Positions 1 to 9,689 of a stretch of 64,000 nt of DNA are shown piece by piece. Both the position numbers and the translations under genes were made by a program. Numbering within the stretch: position 1 is the first letter of the stretch; the number at the start of each line of letters is the position of its first letter. Location: assembly GCF_001027745.1 (NCBI RefSeq), contig NZ_LECU01000008.1, positions 1 through 64,000 on the forward strand. Direction: 5' to 3'. This DNA comes from Pedobacter sp. BMA. Its GTDB lineage: Bacteria > Bacteroidota > Bacteroidia > Sphingobacteriales > Sphingobacteriaceae. Under the pieces are notes generated by a model. It did no database searches, was not told the origin of the DNA, and saw only the letters and a program-made list of their open reading frames with translations.

Positions 1-487
1 AAAATATATTTTAGCTTTAAACTTCTTCTTTCTCCTAAAACACTGTTTTTCAAGCAGAAAAATTTAACCGCCATTAAAACATTTATCGCTTTAGGTTGTT
101 TGCAGGCCCCGGCAGGAAAAGACCACTATATATAAGCTTCACTTTCCTTTGTCCTTTTGTGTCTTTGTGGGATAATCATTTAAGCGCTCTATTCCCTGGT
201 TCACGTACATCGGACCCATGACACAAAAGGTAAACCCAAATCAATAGCTTAAAACCCCAAAATCAAACTCACAAAACCCCGTTTCCAGCATTCCGCTAGG
301 ATAAAAGCACCCAAAATCGGCCTTGAAGCCTATAAGATGGCACTTTTATAGGAACTTTATCCTAGCATGTTCCTTTCTTGTCCCTACCTTGTTCCTTTGT
401 GGTACCTATCTGTTAAGTGCAATGGTACTGCGAAACACGAACCAAACACCTATTGCACCTTTAGGGTTAAAACCTTAAATTAGTTAC
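1..487. other. Intergenic region, no gene seen
   Basis: No convincing open reading frame or RNA gene was found here. The stretch holds several short T/C-rich words typical of Bacteroidota intergenic DNA, such as CTTTGTGTCTTTGTGG-like text near 150-170 and a TTCCTTTGTGG near 391-401. One of these may include the comF promoter, but no clear -33/-7 pair could be assigned. Confidence 0.5.
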
Positions 488-1186
488 ATGTTAGCAATAA
501 AGCGCTGGAGCTCAGACTTATTTAACCTATTGTTTCCGAATCTGTGTAATGCATGCGGAATCCCCCTTTATCATAACGAAAATTTGATTTGCACCAAGTG
601 CCTTTACAACCTGCCTTATACCGACTATCACCTGTACAACGAAAACCGGGTCGCAAAGCAGTTCTGGGGTCGGGTTCCCTTAAATGCTGCCATGGCCATG
701 CTTTATTTCAGAAAAGGATCAAAAGCACAAAACCTGATTCATGCCCTGAAATATAACGCCAAAACAGAAGTAGGCACAGTGATGGGAACTTTAATCGGCG
801 ATCGGCTTAAGGCAAATCAACTGTATGCAGATATCGACCTGATCGTACCCGTACCACTTCATGCAAAAAAACTCCGGAGCAGGGGTTATAACCAAAGTAC
901 ATTCATCGCTCAGGGAATTTCAGCCGCATTAAATGTTAGCGTTTGTGAAAATGCACTGATCAGGAACGTAGCTACTGAAAGTCAGACTAAAAAAAGCAGG
1001 TATAACCGTTATGAAAATATGCTGTCGGTTTTTACCACTAAAGATTCTACGCTGTTTTTAAACAAACACATTTTATTGGTGGATGATGTGATTACCACAG
1101 GAGCAACTTTAGAAGCCTGTGCCAGCCTGATGTTAAGCCATGGTGCTGCAAAGGTAAGTGTTGCAGCAATCGCTTTTGCAGAATAA
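488..1186 (+). CDS. comF: ComF family phosphoribosyltransferase-like protein
   Basis: This 232-residue cytosolic protein matches the ComF family. The family has an N-terminal zinc-finger-like part and a C-terminal type I phosphoribosyltransferase fold, and is linked to DNA uptake in competent bacteria. The sequence shows a Cys4 set within about residues 20-40 (CNAC and CTKC) and a PRPP-binding loop near the C-terminus (LLVDDVITTGATLEAC). Length is normal for the family and the ATG start is the first in frame. It is followed after 46 bases by a lipoprotein gene on the same strand, probably by chance. The family assignment is safe. Its role in natural transformation in this lineage is inferred only from the family. 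Confidence 0.9.
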   Translation: MLAIKRWSSDLFNLLFPNLCNACGIPLYHNENLICTKCLYNLPYTDYHLYNENRVAKQFWGRVPLNAAMAMLYFRKGSKAQNLIHALKYNAKTEVGTVMGTLIGDRLKANQLYADIDLIVPVPLHAKKLRSRGYNQSTFIAQGISAALNVSVCENALIRNVATESQTKKSRYNRYENMLSVFTTKDSTLFLNKHILLVDDVITTGATLEACASLMLSHGAAKVSVAAIAFAE

Positions 1187-1232
1187 GCATCTACCTATTG
1201 CAATACATAGAACAAATACATAAGTTTGGAGT

Positions 1233-2609
1233 ATGCGTCTGCTCATTTGCACCTGGATCATCACTATCTTTTTCCTTGCTTCCTGCAGGAAAGATGAACG
1301 CATTACAACCGATCCCAACGCCATGCTGACCTTTGCGAACGACAGCCTGTTATTCGACACCCTGTTTACAACAATCGGCTCAACAACTAAAAGAATCAAA
1401 ATCGCAAATCCCAACAGAAGCGCACTAAACATTGGACAAATCAAACTCTCCGGCGGGACATCATCTTCCTATCACCTGAACATTAATGGTGAATCAACTA
1501 ATCTGAAACAAAACCTGATCATCAACGGTGGCGACTCCATCAACATCTTTGTGAAAGTAACCATCGACCCCAAATCAACGGCCTTGCCCTTTCTCGTACA
1601 GGATTCGATCATCATTAATTATAACGGGAATAAAAAGGCATTGCAACTGCTGGCTTACGGACAAAACGCTGTTTTTATCAATGGCGGAACGTTAAGCGGC
1701 AATGTAAACTGGACAAACACCCTCCCATACGTGATCAGTGGAAGTCCGACAATTACAAAAGGAAGCCAGGTAAATGTTTCAGCCGGTGCTAAAATTTACT
1801 TTCATAAAGACGCCACGCTGAATGTTGAAGGGGTCTTAAATGTAAACGGCTCCATTGCCGCGCCTATAATGTTTTGCAGCGACCGGCTTGAAAGTATATA
1901 TAGCGAACAGGCTGGCCAGTGGCAGGGCGTTCATTTAAAACCATCAGGCAATGCGCTTATTAAAAATGCAGTGATTAAAAATGCATCGGTTGGCATCACG
2001 TCCGATTCTTTGTCGCAAAACACCAATGCTAAGCTTATTTTAGCTAACACGATCATTAAAAACATGCAGGTAGCAGCTTATATCGGTTATCACTCCGAAC
2101 TTAACGCATTCAATTGCCTCATGTATAACTGTGGAAATTATATTCTTTACGCCGTTGGCGGAGGCAATTATAACCTTAAACAGAACAGCTTTGCAGGATA
2201 CAATCCCGATTTTCCGAGAAAAAATGCCGCGTTGACCTTTTCTGACTATCTATCGGCCAACGCCTATAACAACCTCCAAATCAACCTGACCAATAATATC
2301 ATCTGGGGATCCCTCAGCAATGAAATAGACATTCAGAAAAAGAGTAACGCCGTTATTCAATCGGTAATCATGAACAATTTAATCCGCACCACCAATGCTG
2401 CGCTCAGTACAAACAATAATGTTATCAATACCGATCCGCAATTTGTAAGTCCTGTTTCAGGCAACTTCAATATATCAATTACCAGTGTCGCCATCAGAAA
2501 AGGGGTAGACCTGTCTGGTGATTATTATTTCAGCACTTATTTGAATAAAGACATCAATGGGGCTGACAGGATTTTCCCTTCATCTTTAGGCTGTTATCAG
2601 AAATATTAA
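1233..2609 (+). CDS. Lipoprotein with right-handed parallel beta-helix repeats
   Basis: The 458-residue product starts with a lipoprotein signal (hydrophobic stretch ending in FFLASC, Cys18), so it is probably anchored in the outer membrane or on the surface. A beta-sandwich-like N-terminal part (about residues 25-145) precedes a region rich in short Asn-containing repeats (about 150-430), such as LNVEGVLNVNG and ALIKNAVIKNASVG, which is the pattern of right-handed parallel beta-helices. Such proteins often bind or degrade polysaccharides, but no catalytic residues can be assigned by eye. Homologues sit beside comF in related genomes as far as I recall, annotated as hypothetical proteins. A strong hairpin terminator follows at 2683-2717. 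Confidence 0.8.
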   Translation: MRLLICTWIITIFFLASCRKDERITTDPNAMLTFANDSLLFDTLFTTIGSTTKRIKIANPNRSALNIGQIKLSGGTSSSYHLNINGESTNLKQNLIINGGDSINIFVKVTIDPKSTALPFLVQDSIIINYNGNKKALQLLAYGQNAVFINGGTLSGNVNWTNTLPYVISGSPTITKGSQVNVSAGAKIYFHKDATLNVEGVLNVNGSIAAPIMFCSDRLESIYSEQAGQWQGVHLKPSGNALIKNAVIKNASVGITSDSLSQNTNAKLILANTIIKNMQVAAYIGYHSELNAFNCLMYNCGNYILYAVGGGNYNLKQNSFAGYNPDFPRKNAALTFSDYLSANAYNNLQINLTNNIIWGSLSNEIDIQKKSNAVIQSVIMNNLIRTTNAALSTNNNVINTDPQFVSPVSGNFNISITSVAIRKGVDLSGDYYFSTYLNKDINGADRIFPSSLGCYQKY

Positions 2610-2682
2610 TTTTTTTTCACTTTATGAAAACAAAATCTCTTTAGTTTTCGTTTATATAATTGAGAGCGTTAATTTAGATGGT

Positions 2683-2717
2683 AAGGGTCGATATTTCTTC
2701 AAAGAGTATCGGCCCTT
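2683..2717 (+). terminator. Intrinsic terminator after the beta-helix lipoprotein gene
   Basis: An 11-bp stem (AAGGGTCGATA at 2683-2693 with TATCGGCCCTT at 2707-2717, one G-T wobble) closes a 13-base loop and is followed on the plus strand by TACTTTTTAT. It sits about 75 bases after the lipoprotein stop and just beyond the end of the convergent glyA gene. Confidence 0.8.
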
Positions 2718-2728
2718 TACTTTTTATG

Positions 2729-4000
2729 CTATTTATATAATGGAAATGCACTTACCAGCTTAACCACCTCAGCTTTTACTGCATTTAAGTTTGCCTCATC
2801 TTCCGGATTGGTCAACACCTGATCGATTAAATCAACGATTTGTTCCATTTCCGCTTCTTTTAAACCACGGGTTGTGATTGCAGCGGTACCCACACGGATA
2901 CCCGAAGTTACAAATGGTGATTTATCATCAAAAGGCACCATGTTTTTGTTCACCGTGATTTCAGCCTTTTCCAAAGCGTTTTCTGCCAGTTTACCTGTGA
3001 TGTTTTTATTACGTAAATCAATTAACATCAAGTGGTTATCCGTACCACCAGAAATGATTCCGTATCCTTTAGCAACAAAAGCTTTCGCCATTGCCTGCGC
3101 ATTAGCCGCTACCTGTTTAATATATGTTCCGTATTCTTCACTTAAAGCTTCACCAAAAGCAATGGCTTTTGCAGCAATAATATGCTCTAGTGGTCCGCCT
3201 TGAGTACCCGGGAAAACTGCCATATCCAATACGCTGCTCATCAAACGAACTTCACCTTTTGGCGTTTTTAATCCCCATGGGTTTTCAAAATCCTGTCCCA
3301 TCATAATCATACCACCACGAGGACCACGTAAAGTTTTATGTGTAGTTGTGGTAACAATATGGCAATGTGGAAGCGGGTTAGCCAACAATCCTTTAGCAAT
3401 TAAACCTGCTGGGTGAGAAATATCAGCCAGTACCAAAGCACCAACCTGATCCGCTACTGAACGGATGAAAGCATAGTCCCACTCACGTGAATAAGCAGAT
3501 GCACCGCAAATAATCAACTTTGGTTTTTCTGCCAAAGCCACCTCTTCCAGTTTTTTATAATCAATTAATCCGGTTTCCCTGTCTACACCATAAAAGAACG
3601 GCTGATAGGTTTTACCAGAAAAATTTACCGGAGAACCGTGGGTTAAGTGACCACCATGAGAAAGATCAAATCCTAAAATTTTATCACCTGGTTGCAAAAC
3701 CGCTAACATTACGGCTGCATTCGCCTGCGCACCTGAGTGTGGTTGAACGTTCACCCATGCAGCACCAAATAATTCTTTTGCCCTGTCGATTGCAATCTGC
3801 TCTACCACATCCACTACCTGACAGCCGCCATAATAGCGCTTTCCAGGTAAGCCTTCAGCATACTTGTTGGTGAGTACTGAACCAGCAGCTTCCATTACTT
3901 GCTTGCTTACGAAGTTTTCTGATGCGATAAGCTCTAAACCATGCTCCTGGCGGTTTAGCTCCTGATCAATGAGGTCAAAAATTTTGGTGTCGCGTGTCAT
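2729..4000 (-). CDS. glyA: Serine hydroxymethyltransferase
   Basis: This cytosolic PLP enzyme interconverts serine plus tetrahydrofolate with glycine plus 5,10-methylenetetrahydrofolate, feeding one-carbon metabolism. Using the ATG at 4000 the protein has 423 residues, the usual length, and begins MTRDTKIFDLIDQE. An in-frame ATG 14 codons upstream (4042) adds a tail unlike family members. Signatures include LIASENFVS (about 24-32), SGAQANAAV (about 89-97) and the PLP lysine in TTTTHKTLRGPRGG (Lys222). The gene is monocistronic and convergent with the upstream lipoprotein gene. Sequence and length are unremarkable. Confidence 0.97.
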   Translation of the reverse strand: MTRDTKIFDLIDQELNRQEHGLELIASENFVSKQVMEAAGSVLTNKYAEGLPGKRYYGGCQVVDVVEQIAIDRAKELFGAAWVNVQPHSGAQANAAVMLAVLQPGDKILGFDLSHGGHLTHGSPVNFSGKTYQPFFYGVDRETGLIDYKKLEEVALAEKPKLIICGASAYSREWDYAFIRSVADQVGALVLADISHPAGLIAKGLLANPLPHCHIVTTTTHKTLRGPRGGMIMMGQDFENPWGLKTPKGEVRLMSSVLDMAVFPGTQGGPLEHIIAAKAIAFGEALSEEYGTYIKQVAANAQAMAKAFVAKGYGIISGGTDNHLMLIDLRNKNITGKLAENALEKAEITVNKNMVPFDDKSPFVTSGIRVGTAAITTRGLKEAEMEQIVDLIDQVLTNPEDEANLNAVKAEVVKLVSAFPLYK

Positions 4001-4080
4001 CCTATTATATAAGGTTTGTATTATTTTCGCAAAAGTAGGCATTTTATTTCAGACTCAGCAAACCAACTTGCTACTTGATA

Positions 4081-4821
4081 CTAGACGCCCGACACTAAAA
4101 AGTTATTGTATCCACTCCCGATCTTGATCTCGACAATCTGCTGTTGCAGCATCTCTAAAATCGCCAGGAAGTTATAAACGAAATGCACTTTGTTTTCAGA
4201 GTTCTTCAGCACCAGGGCAAAGTCGATTTGTTTATTGATGTCGAGCAGGTTGGCGATAAAATGTTTCTGCTGTTCAATGGTGTAAGGGTACTGCACTACG
4301 GTGTGCTTCACTTCCTCACTCCGCAACTCATACTTCTGCATCGTACGGTGGTATACGGTGAGCAACTTATATAAATCCAGCGAAAGCAACTCATCCTGAT
4401 GGGAAGATGACTCCGCAGCCAGCGTTAAATCGTATTCAATGTTTCCGCGGCGCTCCTGCTGCAAGCGCGCTTCTTCAAAAACCTTCATCTCTTCCGCTGC
4501 CGACTTAAACTGCTTGTAGGCGATCAGCCTGGCAATCAGGTCTTGCTCCGGATTAATCTCATTACCCGATTCATCAATCTCCATGCGGGGCAACAGCATT
4601 TTCGACTTAATGCGCATCAGGGTTGCCGCTACCAATATAAATTCACTGGCTACTTCCACGTTGAGGGAAAGCAACTGGTGAATATAAGCAAGGAAATCGT
4701 TGGTGATCTTCGCAATCTCCACATCCTGGATGTTCAGCTCATCCCGCTCAATAAAGAATAAGAGCAAGTCGAAGGGGCCTTCAAAAACAGGAAGTTTGAT
4801 TTCAAAATTGGAGTCTGGCAT
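4081..4821 (-). CDS. scpA: Segregation and condensation protein A
   Basis: ScpA is the kleisin subunit of the SMC-ScpA-ScpB condensin complex that organises and helps segregate the chromosome. The ATG at 4821 gives 246 residues starting MPDSNFEIKLPVFEGPFDLLL, which is the classic N-terminal ScpA motif. An upstream ATG at 4839 would add only six residues. The N-terminal helical part binds the SMC neck and the C-terminal winged helix binds the SMC head. The highly charged middle (residues about 80-170) is typical. The gene lies 80 bases after glyA on the same strand. No scpB is present in the window, which is common for Bacteroidota. Confidence 0.93.
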   Translation of the reverse strand: MPDSNFEIKLPVFEGPFDLLLFFIERDELNIQDVEIAKITNDFLAYIHQLLSLNVEVASEFILVAATLMRIKSKMLLPRMEIDESGNEINPEQDLIARLIAYKQFKSAAEEMKVFEEARLQQERRGNIEYDLTLAAESSSHQDELLSLDLYKLLTVYHRTMQKYELRSEEVKHTVVQYPYTIEQQKHFIANLLDINKQIDFALVLKNSENKVHFVYNFLAILEMLQQQIVEIKIGSGYNNFLVSGV

Positions 4822-4918
4822 GCAAAACAAAAATAGCAATAGTGTTAAGGATTAACAATATTATATTTTGGCTGCTCAAAGTCGTTTTCTGCTCAGCTTT
4901 ATACTCGCTACTTAATAC

Positions 4919-4949
4919 TTGATACTTGACATAAAAATACCTTACTTTG
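4919..4949 (+). promoter_or_regulatory. Candidate promoter for dxs
   Basis: A TTG at 4919-4921 and TTACTTTG at 4942-4949 (one mismatch to the Bacteroidota -7 box TAnnTTTG) are spaced by 20 bases, 27 bases upstream of the dxs ATG. The stretch also contains the simple words CTTAATACTTGATACTTGA, so the match could be by chance. Confidence 0.35.
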
Positions 4950-4975
4950 TATCTTGTTTTTTACTATAATACTGA

Positions 4976-6904
4976 ATGCAAGTTAAAGCTGGCCCCCTAT
5001 TATCTACCATTAACTATCCCGCTGATTTAAAGCAGTATAGTGAAGAAGACTTAGTGCAAATTAGCCAAGAGTTACGTCAATACATTATTGATATCGTGAG
5101 TGTGAATGGCGGCCATTTCGGTGCCAGCTTAGGTGTTGTGGAGCTAACAGTAGCCTTACACTATGCATTAAACACCCCTTACGATAAAGTAGTGTGGGAC
5201 GTTGGTCACCAGGCCTATGGACACAAAATCCTGACCGGCCGACGCGATTTGTTCCATACCAACCGCGTTTACAAAGGCATCAGTGGTTTCCCGAAAATTT
5301 CTGAGAGTAAATATGATACCTTTGGTGTAGGTCACTCTTCTACTTCCATCTCGGCTGCGCTGGGTATGGCTGTGGCGTCTCAGCTTAAAGGCGAAACCGA
5401 CAGGCAGCATGTAGCCATCATTGGCGATGGTGCCATGACTGCCGGACTGGCTTTCGAAGGACTCAACCACGCCGGGATCGAAAACAGCAATGTGCTCGTG
5501 ATCTTAAACGATAACTGCATGTCTATCGACCCTAACGTAGGTGCATTAAAAGAATATTTAACCAGCATTACCATCTCCAAATCGTACAACCGATTCAGGG
5601 ATGATATTTCTACCGTACTTGCAGGCCTCTCTAAATTGGGCCCCAATGCACATAAGTACGTGAAGAAAATAGAAAAAAGCATCAAAGGGACTTTACTTAA
5701 ACAAAGTAACCTCTTCGAAGCGCTTAATTTCCGTTATTTCGGTCCGGTTGATGGGCACGATGTCAAACGCCTGGCGCAAACCATCAAAGATTTATCTGCG
5801 ATACCAGGACCGAAACTGTTACACTGCGTAACGGTAAAAGGAAAAGGATTCGCACTTGCTGAAAAAGACCAGACCATTTGGCACGCCCCAGGTTTGTTCG
5901 ATAAAATTACCGGCGAAATCAAAAAAAGTATTCCCGATAAGCCTCAGCCGCCTAAATACCAGGATGTATTTGGCCATACGATGGTGGAGCTTGCCGAAGC
6001 CAATGCTAAAATCGTAGGCATTACCCCCGCCATGCCTTCAGGCTCTTCCTTAAATATCATGATGAAGGCCATGCCTAAACGGGCATTTGATGTGGGTATT
6101 GCCGAGCAGCATGCCGTCACTTTTTCTGCTGGTTTAGCCACGCAGGGACTGGTACCTTTCTGTAATATTTACTCCAGCTTTATGCAACGCGCCTATGATC
6201 AGGTGATCCATGATGTGGCCATTCAAAAGCTGAACGTGGTATTCTGTTTAGACCGTGCAGGTTTAGCTGGTGCTGATGGTGCAACCCACCATGGTGCGTA
6301 CGACATTTCTTACATGCGCTGCATCCCGAACCTGATTGTTTCCTCTCCCATGAACGAGGAAGAGCTGCGCAACCTGATGTATACTGCCCAGCAGGATAAC
6401 ATCGGACCATTCGTAATCCGCTACCCTCGTGGTAATGGCGTGATGCCCGACTGGAAACGTCCTTTCAAAGCGCTGGAAATTGGTAAAGGCCGCAAAATCT
6501 CAGATGGTGAAGAAGTCGCTATCCTGACCCTTGGTCACGTAGGGAATTTCGCCGTAGAAGCTACCGCTGAATTAAACAGCGAAGGTTTATATCCGGCACA
6601 TTACGATATGCGTTTCGTAAAACCTCTAGATGAGCAAATGCTTCATGAAGTTTTCTCTAAATTTAAACATGTAATTACTGTAGAAGATGGTTCACTGCCG
6701 GGTGGTATGGGCTCAGCGGTAATTGAGTTTATGGCCGATCACCAGTACAGCGCTAATGTGGTGCGTTTGGGTATCCCCGATCAGTTCATTGAGCATGGTG
6801 AGCAACCGGAGCTATGGGCAGAGTGTGGTTACGATAAAGAAGCGATTGTTAGTGCGGTTAAGAAAGTAGGGACAAAAAGGGTAACGAATACGTTGGTGGG
6901 GTAA
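4976..6904 (+). CDS. dxs: 1-deoxy-D-xylulose-5-phosphate synthase
   Basis: Dxs is the thiamine-diphosphate enzyme that condenses pyruvate and glyceraldehyde 3-phosphate in the first step of the MEP isoprenoid pathway. The 642-residue protein has the full transketolase-like layout. The N-terminal TPP domain carries GHQAYGHKILTGRR and the GDG motif (IIGDGAMTAGLAFEGLNHAG, followed by NDNCMSI). The central pyrimidine-binding domain has DVGIAEQHAVTFSAGLA, and there is a C-terminal transketolase domain with VEDGSLPGGMGSAV. Length is normal. Undecaprenyl phosphate made from this pathway also carries the polysaccharide units of the neighbouring locus, but physical proximity is probably accidental. 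Confidence 0.97.
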   Translation: MQVKAGPLLSTINYPADLKQYSEEDLVQISQELRQYIIDIVSVNGGHFGASLGVVELTVALHYALNTPYDKVVWDVGHQAYGHKILTGRRDLFHTNRVYKGISGFPKISESKYDTFGVGHSSTSISAALGMAVASQLKGETDRQHVAIIGDGAMTAGLAFEGLNHAGIENSNVLVILNDNCMSIDPNVGALKEYLTSITISKSYNRFRDDISTVLAGLSKLGPNAHKYVKKIEKSIKGTLLKQSNLFEALNFRYFGPVDGHDVKRLAQTIKDLSAIPGPKLLHCVTVKGKGFALAEKDQTIWHAPGLFDKITGEIKKSIPDKPQPPKYQDVFGHTMVELAEANAKIVGITPAMPSGSSLNIMMKAMPKRAFDVGIAEQHAVTFSAGLATQGLVPFCNIYSSFMQRAYDQVIHDVAIQKLNVVFCLDRAGLAGADGATHHGAYDISYMRCIPNLIVSSPMNEEELRNLMYTAQQDNIGPFVIRYPRGNGVMPDWKRPFKALEIGKGRKISDGEEVAILTLGHVGNFAVEATAELNSEGLYPAHYDMRFVKPLDEQMLHEVFSKFKHVITVEDGSLPGGMGSAVIEFMADHQYSANVVRLGIPDQFIEHGEQPELWAECGYDKEAIVSAVKKVGTKRVTNTLVG

Positions 6905-7010
6905 GGGTTGTCGCGGGTTTTTACCACCTCAGACATTTTAGAACACCTGAGATTTCACACGATCTAAAATCTATTTTTTCCGAATTTTACTGTTTTTTAA
7001 CATGTAAGGG

Positions 7011-7310
7011 ATGTAAGGACAGATGAGTTCGATACGCCCAAACTACATATAGTATTAACCCGGTTTCCTGGGCGGGCAGTAAGGAATGTAAGGACAGATC
7101 AGTTCGATAAACCCAAATTACATCTACCATTATCCCGATTGCCTGGGCAGGGAGTAAGGAATGTAAGGACAGATCAGTTCGATGTATCCAAACTACATAT
7201 AGCATTATCCCGATTGCCTGGGCAGGGAGTAAGGAATGTAAGGACAGATCAGTTCGATGTATCCAAACTACATATAGCATTATCCCGATTGCCTGGGCAG
7301 GCAGTGAAGC
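7011..7310. repeat. Four-copy 75-bp tandem repeat (minisatellite)
   Basis: Copies start at 7011, 7086, 7161 and 7236 with an exact 75-base period. Each begins ATGTAAGGACAGAT and ends with a GCCTGGGCAGG segment. Copies 3 and 4 are almost identical and copy 1 is the most diverged. In several copies the GCCTG-GG-CAGGC core is a perfect small inverted repeat. Because 75 is divisible by three, open frames with a 25-residue repeat appear on both strands, but no start region or recognisable protein supports translation. The array fills the space between the convergent dxs and UDP-xylose synthase genes. Confidence 0.9.
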
Positions 7311-7344
7311 ATGCTCCTTTCCCGGTTGCCCGGGAAGGAGGCAC

Positions 7345-8334
7345 TTATTTATTAAAAGTGGTGAAGTCTTTATGCTCTATTTTCTCCAGGGCTTCAGCAG
7401 GTAAAGACCTGAAATAATCATAGGTAATTTTTAGTCCCTCGGCACGGCCTACCTTAGGCTCCCACCCCAGGATGGCTTTCGCTTTGGTAATGTCTGGTCT
7501 GCGTTGTTTCGGATCGTCTTGCGGAAGTTCTTTGTACACAATCTGCTGATTAGTACCAGTAAGCTTGATGATTTCCTCGCAGAACTGCTGGATGGTAATC
7601 TCATCCGGATTACCGATGTTTACCGGTTGTGCATAGTCGCTCATCAGGAGGCGGAAAATCCCTTCGATTAAATCATCTACATAACAGAAAGACCTCGTCT
7701 GGCTGCCATCGCCGAACACCGTTAAATCTTCACCTCTTAAAGCCTGACCGATAAAGGCAGGCAACACCCGACCGTCATTTAAACGCATGCGCGGGCCATA
7801 GGTGTTAAAGATCCTCACGATCCGGGTTTCAACCCCGTGAAAGGTATGATAGGCCATCGTAATGGCTTCTTGGAAACGCTTGGCTTCATCATATACCCCA
7901 CGCGGACCAACCGGATTCACATTGCCCCAGTATTCCTCTGGCTGAGGGTTTACATTTGGATCGCCATAAATTTCTGAAGTGGAAGCAATCAGCATTCTCG
8001 CTTTCTTGGCTCTCGCTAAACCGAGCAAATTATGCGTGCCTAAAGAACCTACCTTCAGGGTCTGAATCGGAATTTTAAGGTAATCAATCGGACTTGCAGG
8101 TGAAGCAAAATGAAGGATATAATCTAAGTTTCCGGGGATGTGTACAAACTTGGAAACATCGTGGTTATAAAACTCAAAGTTCTCCAGTTTAAACAAATGC
8201 TCAATATTGGCCAGATCACCTGTAATCAGGTTATCCATGCCAATCACATGGTAGTCTTCCGCAATAAAGCGGTCGCATAAGTGCGAGCCTAAAAATCCGG
8301 CAGCTCCTGTTATTAATATTCTTTTGCGCGCCAT
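7345..8334 (-). CDS. uxs: UDP-glucuronate decarboxylase (UDP-xylose synthase)
   Basis: This NAD-dependent extended SDR converts UDP-glucuronate into UDP-xylose. The ATG at 8334 gives 329 residues starting MARKRILITGAAGFLGSHLC, with the Rossmann glycine motif near residues 8-16. The catalytic triad is visible as STSEIYGDP and YDEAKR (YxxxK). GPRMRLNDGRVLPAF and TRSFCYVDDL are characteristic of this subfamily. An upstream TTG at 8343 lies inside the preceding gene and is unlikely to be used. The ATG follows the ugd stop with one intervening base (TAA-C-ATG), so the two genes are co-translated, as expected for consecutive steps. Confidence 0.93.
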   Translation of the reverse strand: MARKRILITGAAGFLGSHLCDRFIAEDYHVIGMDNLITGDLANIEHLFKLENFEFYNHDVSKFVHIPGNLDYILHFASPASPIDYLKIPIQTLKVGSLGTHNLLGLARAKKARMLIASTSEIYGDPNVNPQPEEYWGNVNPVGPRGVYDEAKRFQEAITMAYHTFHGVETRIVRIFNTYGPRMRLNDGRVLPAFIGQALRGEDLTVFGDGSQTRSFCYVDDLIEGIFRLLMSDYAQPVNIGNPDEITIQQFCEEIIKLTGTNQQIVYKELPQDDPKQRRPDITKAKAILGWEPKVGRAEGLKITYDYFRSLPAEALEKIEHKDFTTFNK

Positions 8335-8335
8335 G

Positions 8336-9646
8336 TTAATCAATCAGTTTACGGCCAATGCTATTGTAATAATAACCCAGGTCAATCATCTTCTGTAAAT
8401 CGTATAAATTACGGCCATCAAAAATCACCTTATTTTTTAAAATCTGATCGATCTTTTCGAAATCCGGATTACGGAATACCGACCATTCCGTAGCGATCAA
8501 AAGCGCATCGGCACCTTCAAGGGCATCATACTGGCTTTGCGAATAGTTCACCTTATCACCAATCACCGCCTGAACGTTTTCCATGGCTTCCGGATCGAAT
8601 ACCGTAACCGTAGCCCCGTTTTTCACCAGCGCATCGATGATGTATAAAGCAGGAGCCTCACGGATATCGTCGGTTTCCGGTTTAAATGCCAGTCCCCATA
8701 ACGCAAAATGTTTGCCCTGTACGTTGCCTTTGTAATATTTTAAAACCTTATCTACCAATATGGTCTTTTGTCTCTCGTTCACTTCCATCACCGATTTCAG
8801 GATCTGGAAATCGTATTCATAATCATCAGATGATTTTACCAGTGCCTGCACATCTTTAGGAAAACAGGAGCCTCCGTAACCTACGCCCGGGAAAAGGAAC
8901 CTTTTGCCAATGCGCTCATCCGAACCAATGCCTTTTCTCACCGCGTCGACATCCGCCCCTACCAGTTCGCATAAGTTGGCCACCTCATTCATAAAGGTAA
9001 TTTTTGTAGCCAGGAATGAGTTTGCTGCATATTTGGTCAGCTCTGAAGAACGTTCATCCATAAACAGGATTGGGTTTCCCTGGCGCACATAAGGACCGTA
9101 AAGTTCAGTCATCAGCTTTTTGGCTTTTTCACTTCTGGTGCCCAACACCACGCGATCAGGTTTCATGAAGTCATCCACAGCTACCCCTTCGCGCAAGAAC
9201 TCCGGATTCGATACCACATCCACTTCAATGTTGCTGTGGGCTTCAAATACCGCTTTTACTTTATCTGCAGTCCCCACCGGAACTGTCGATTTGTTTACGA
9301 TAATTTTATATTCTGTAATCAGTTTTGAAATGTCTTTGGCAGCACCCAATATAAAAGACAAATCTGCTGCACCATCCCCACCCGGAGGCGTTGGCAATGC
9401 CATGAAAATAATCTGTGCAGCCGCTACCGCATCAGCCAGGTTGGTAGTAAAAGTAAGCCTGCCCTGCGCAATGTTGCGGTGAAAAAGTAAATCCAAACCA
9501 GGTTCATAAATGGGCACTTCCCCATCCTGCATCTTTTTCACCTTACTTTCGTTAATGTCTACACAAATCACGTCGTTACCAGTCTCTGCAAGGCAGGTTC
9601 CTGTAACCAAACCTACATATCCTGTACCTATTACGGCTATTTTCAT
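8336..9646 (-). CDS. ugd: UDP-glucose 6-dehydrogenase
   Basis: Ugd oxidises UDP-glucose twice with NAD to give UDP-glucuronate, the substrate of the next gene. The 436-residue protein has the N-terminal NAD domain (MKIAVIGTGYVGLVTGTCLAE), the central helical domain with NSFLATKITFMNE, the catalytic cysteine motif GVGYGGSCFPKDVQAL (about residues 255-270) and the C-terminal UDP-binding domain with WGLAFKPETDDIREAP. Length is standard. With uxs it forms a two-gene unit whose product, UDP-xylose or UDP-glucuronate, most likely feeds the adjacent exopolysaccharide. Confidence 0.95.
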   Translation of the reverse strand: MKIAVIGTGYVGLVTGTCLAETGNDVICVDINESKVKKMQDGEVPIYEPGLDLLFHRNIAQGRLTFTTNLADAVAAAQIIFMALPTPPGGDGAADLSFILGAAKDISKLITEYKIIVNKSTVPVGTADKVKAVFEAHSNIEVDVVSNPEFLREGVAVDDFMKPDRVVLGTRSEKAKKLMTELYGPYVRQGNPILFMDERSSELTKYAANSFLATKITFMNEVANLCELVGADVDAVRKGIGSDERIGKRFLFPGVGYGGSCFPKDVQALVKSSDDYEYDFQILKSVMEVNERQKTILVDKVLKYYKGNVQGKHFALWGLAFKPETDDIREAPALYIIDALVKNGATVTVFDPEAMENVQAVIGDKVNYSQSQYDALEGADALLIATEWSVFRNPDFEKIDQILKNKVIFDGRNLYDLQKMIDLGYYYNSIGRKLID

Positions 9647-9689
9647 ATTGCTATTAAATGATTGATAAAATGTTGAATGTAAAAGGGGA

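Noticed and set aside
7011..7310. CRISPR array
   Set aside because: Whole 75-bp units are repeated head to tail without variable spacers and no cas genes are present.
6987..7417. Open frames with a 25-residue repeat on both strands across the 75-bp repeat array
   Set aside because: They exist only because the repeat period is a multiple of three. No start context, signal or known family supports them, and both strands are equally open.
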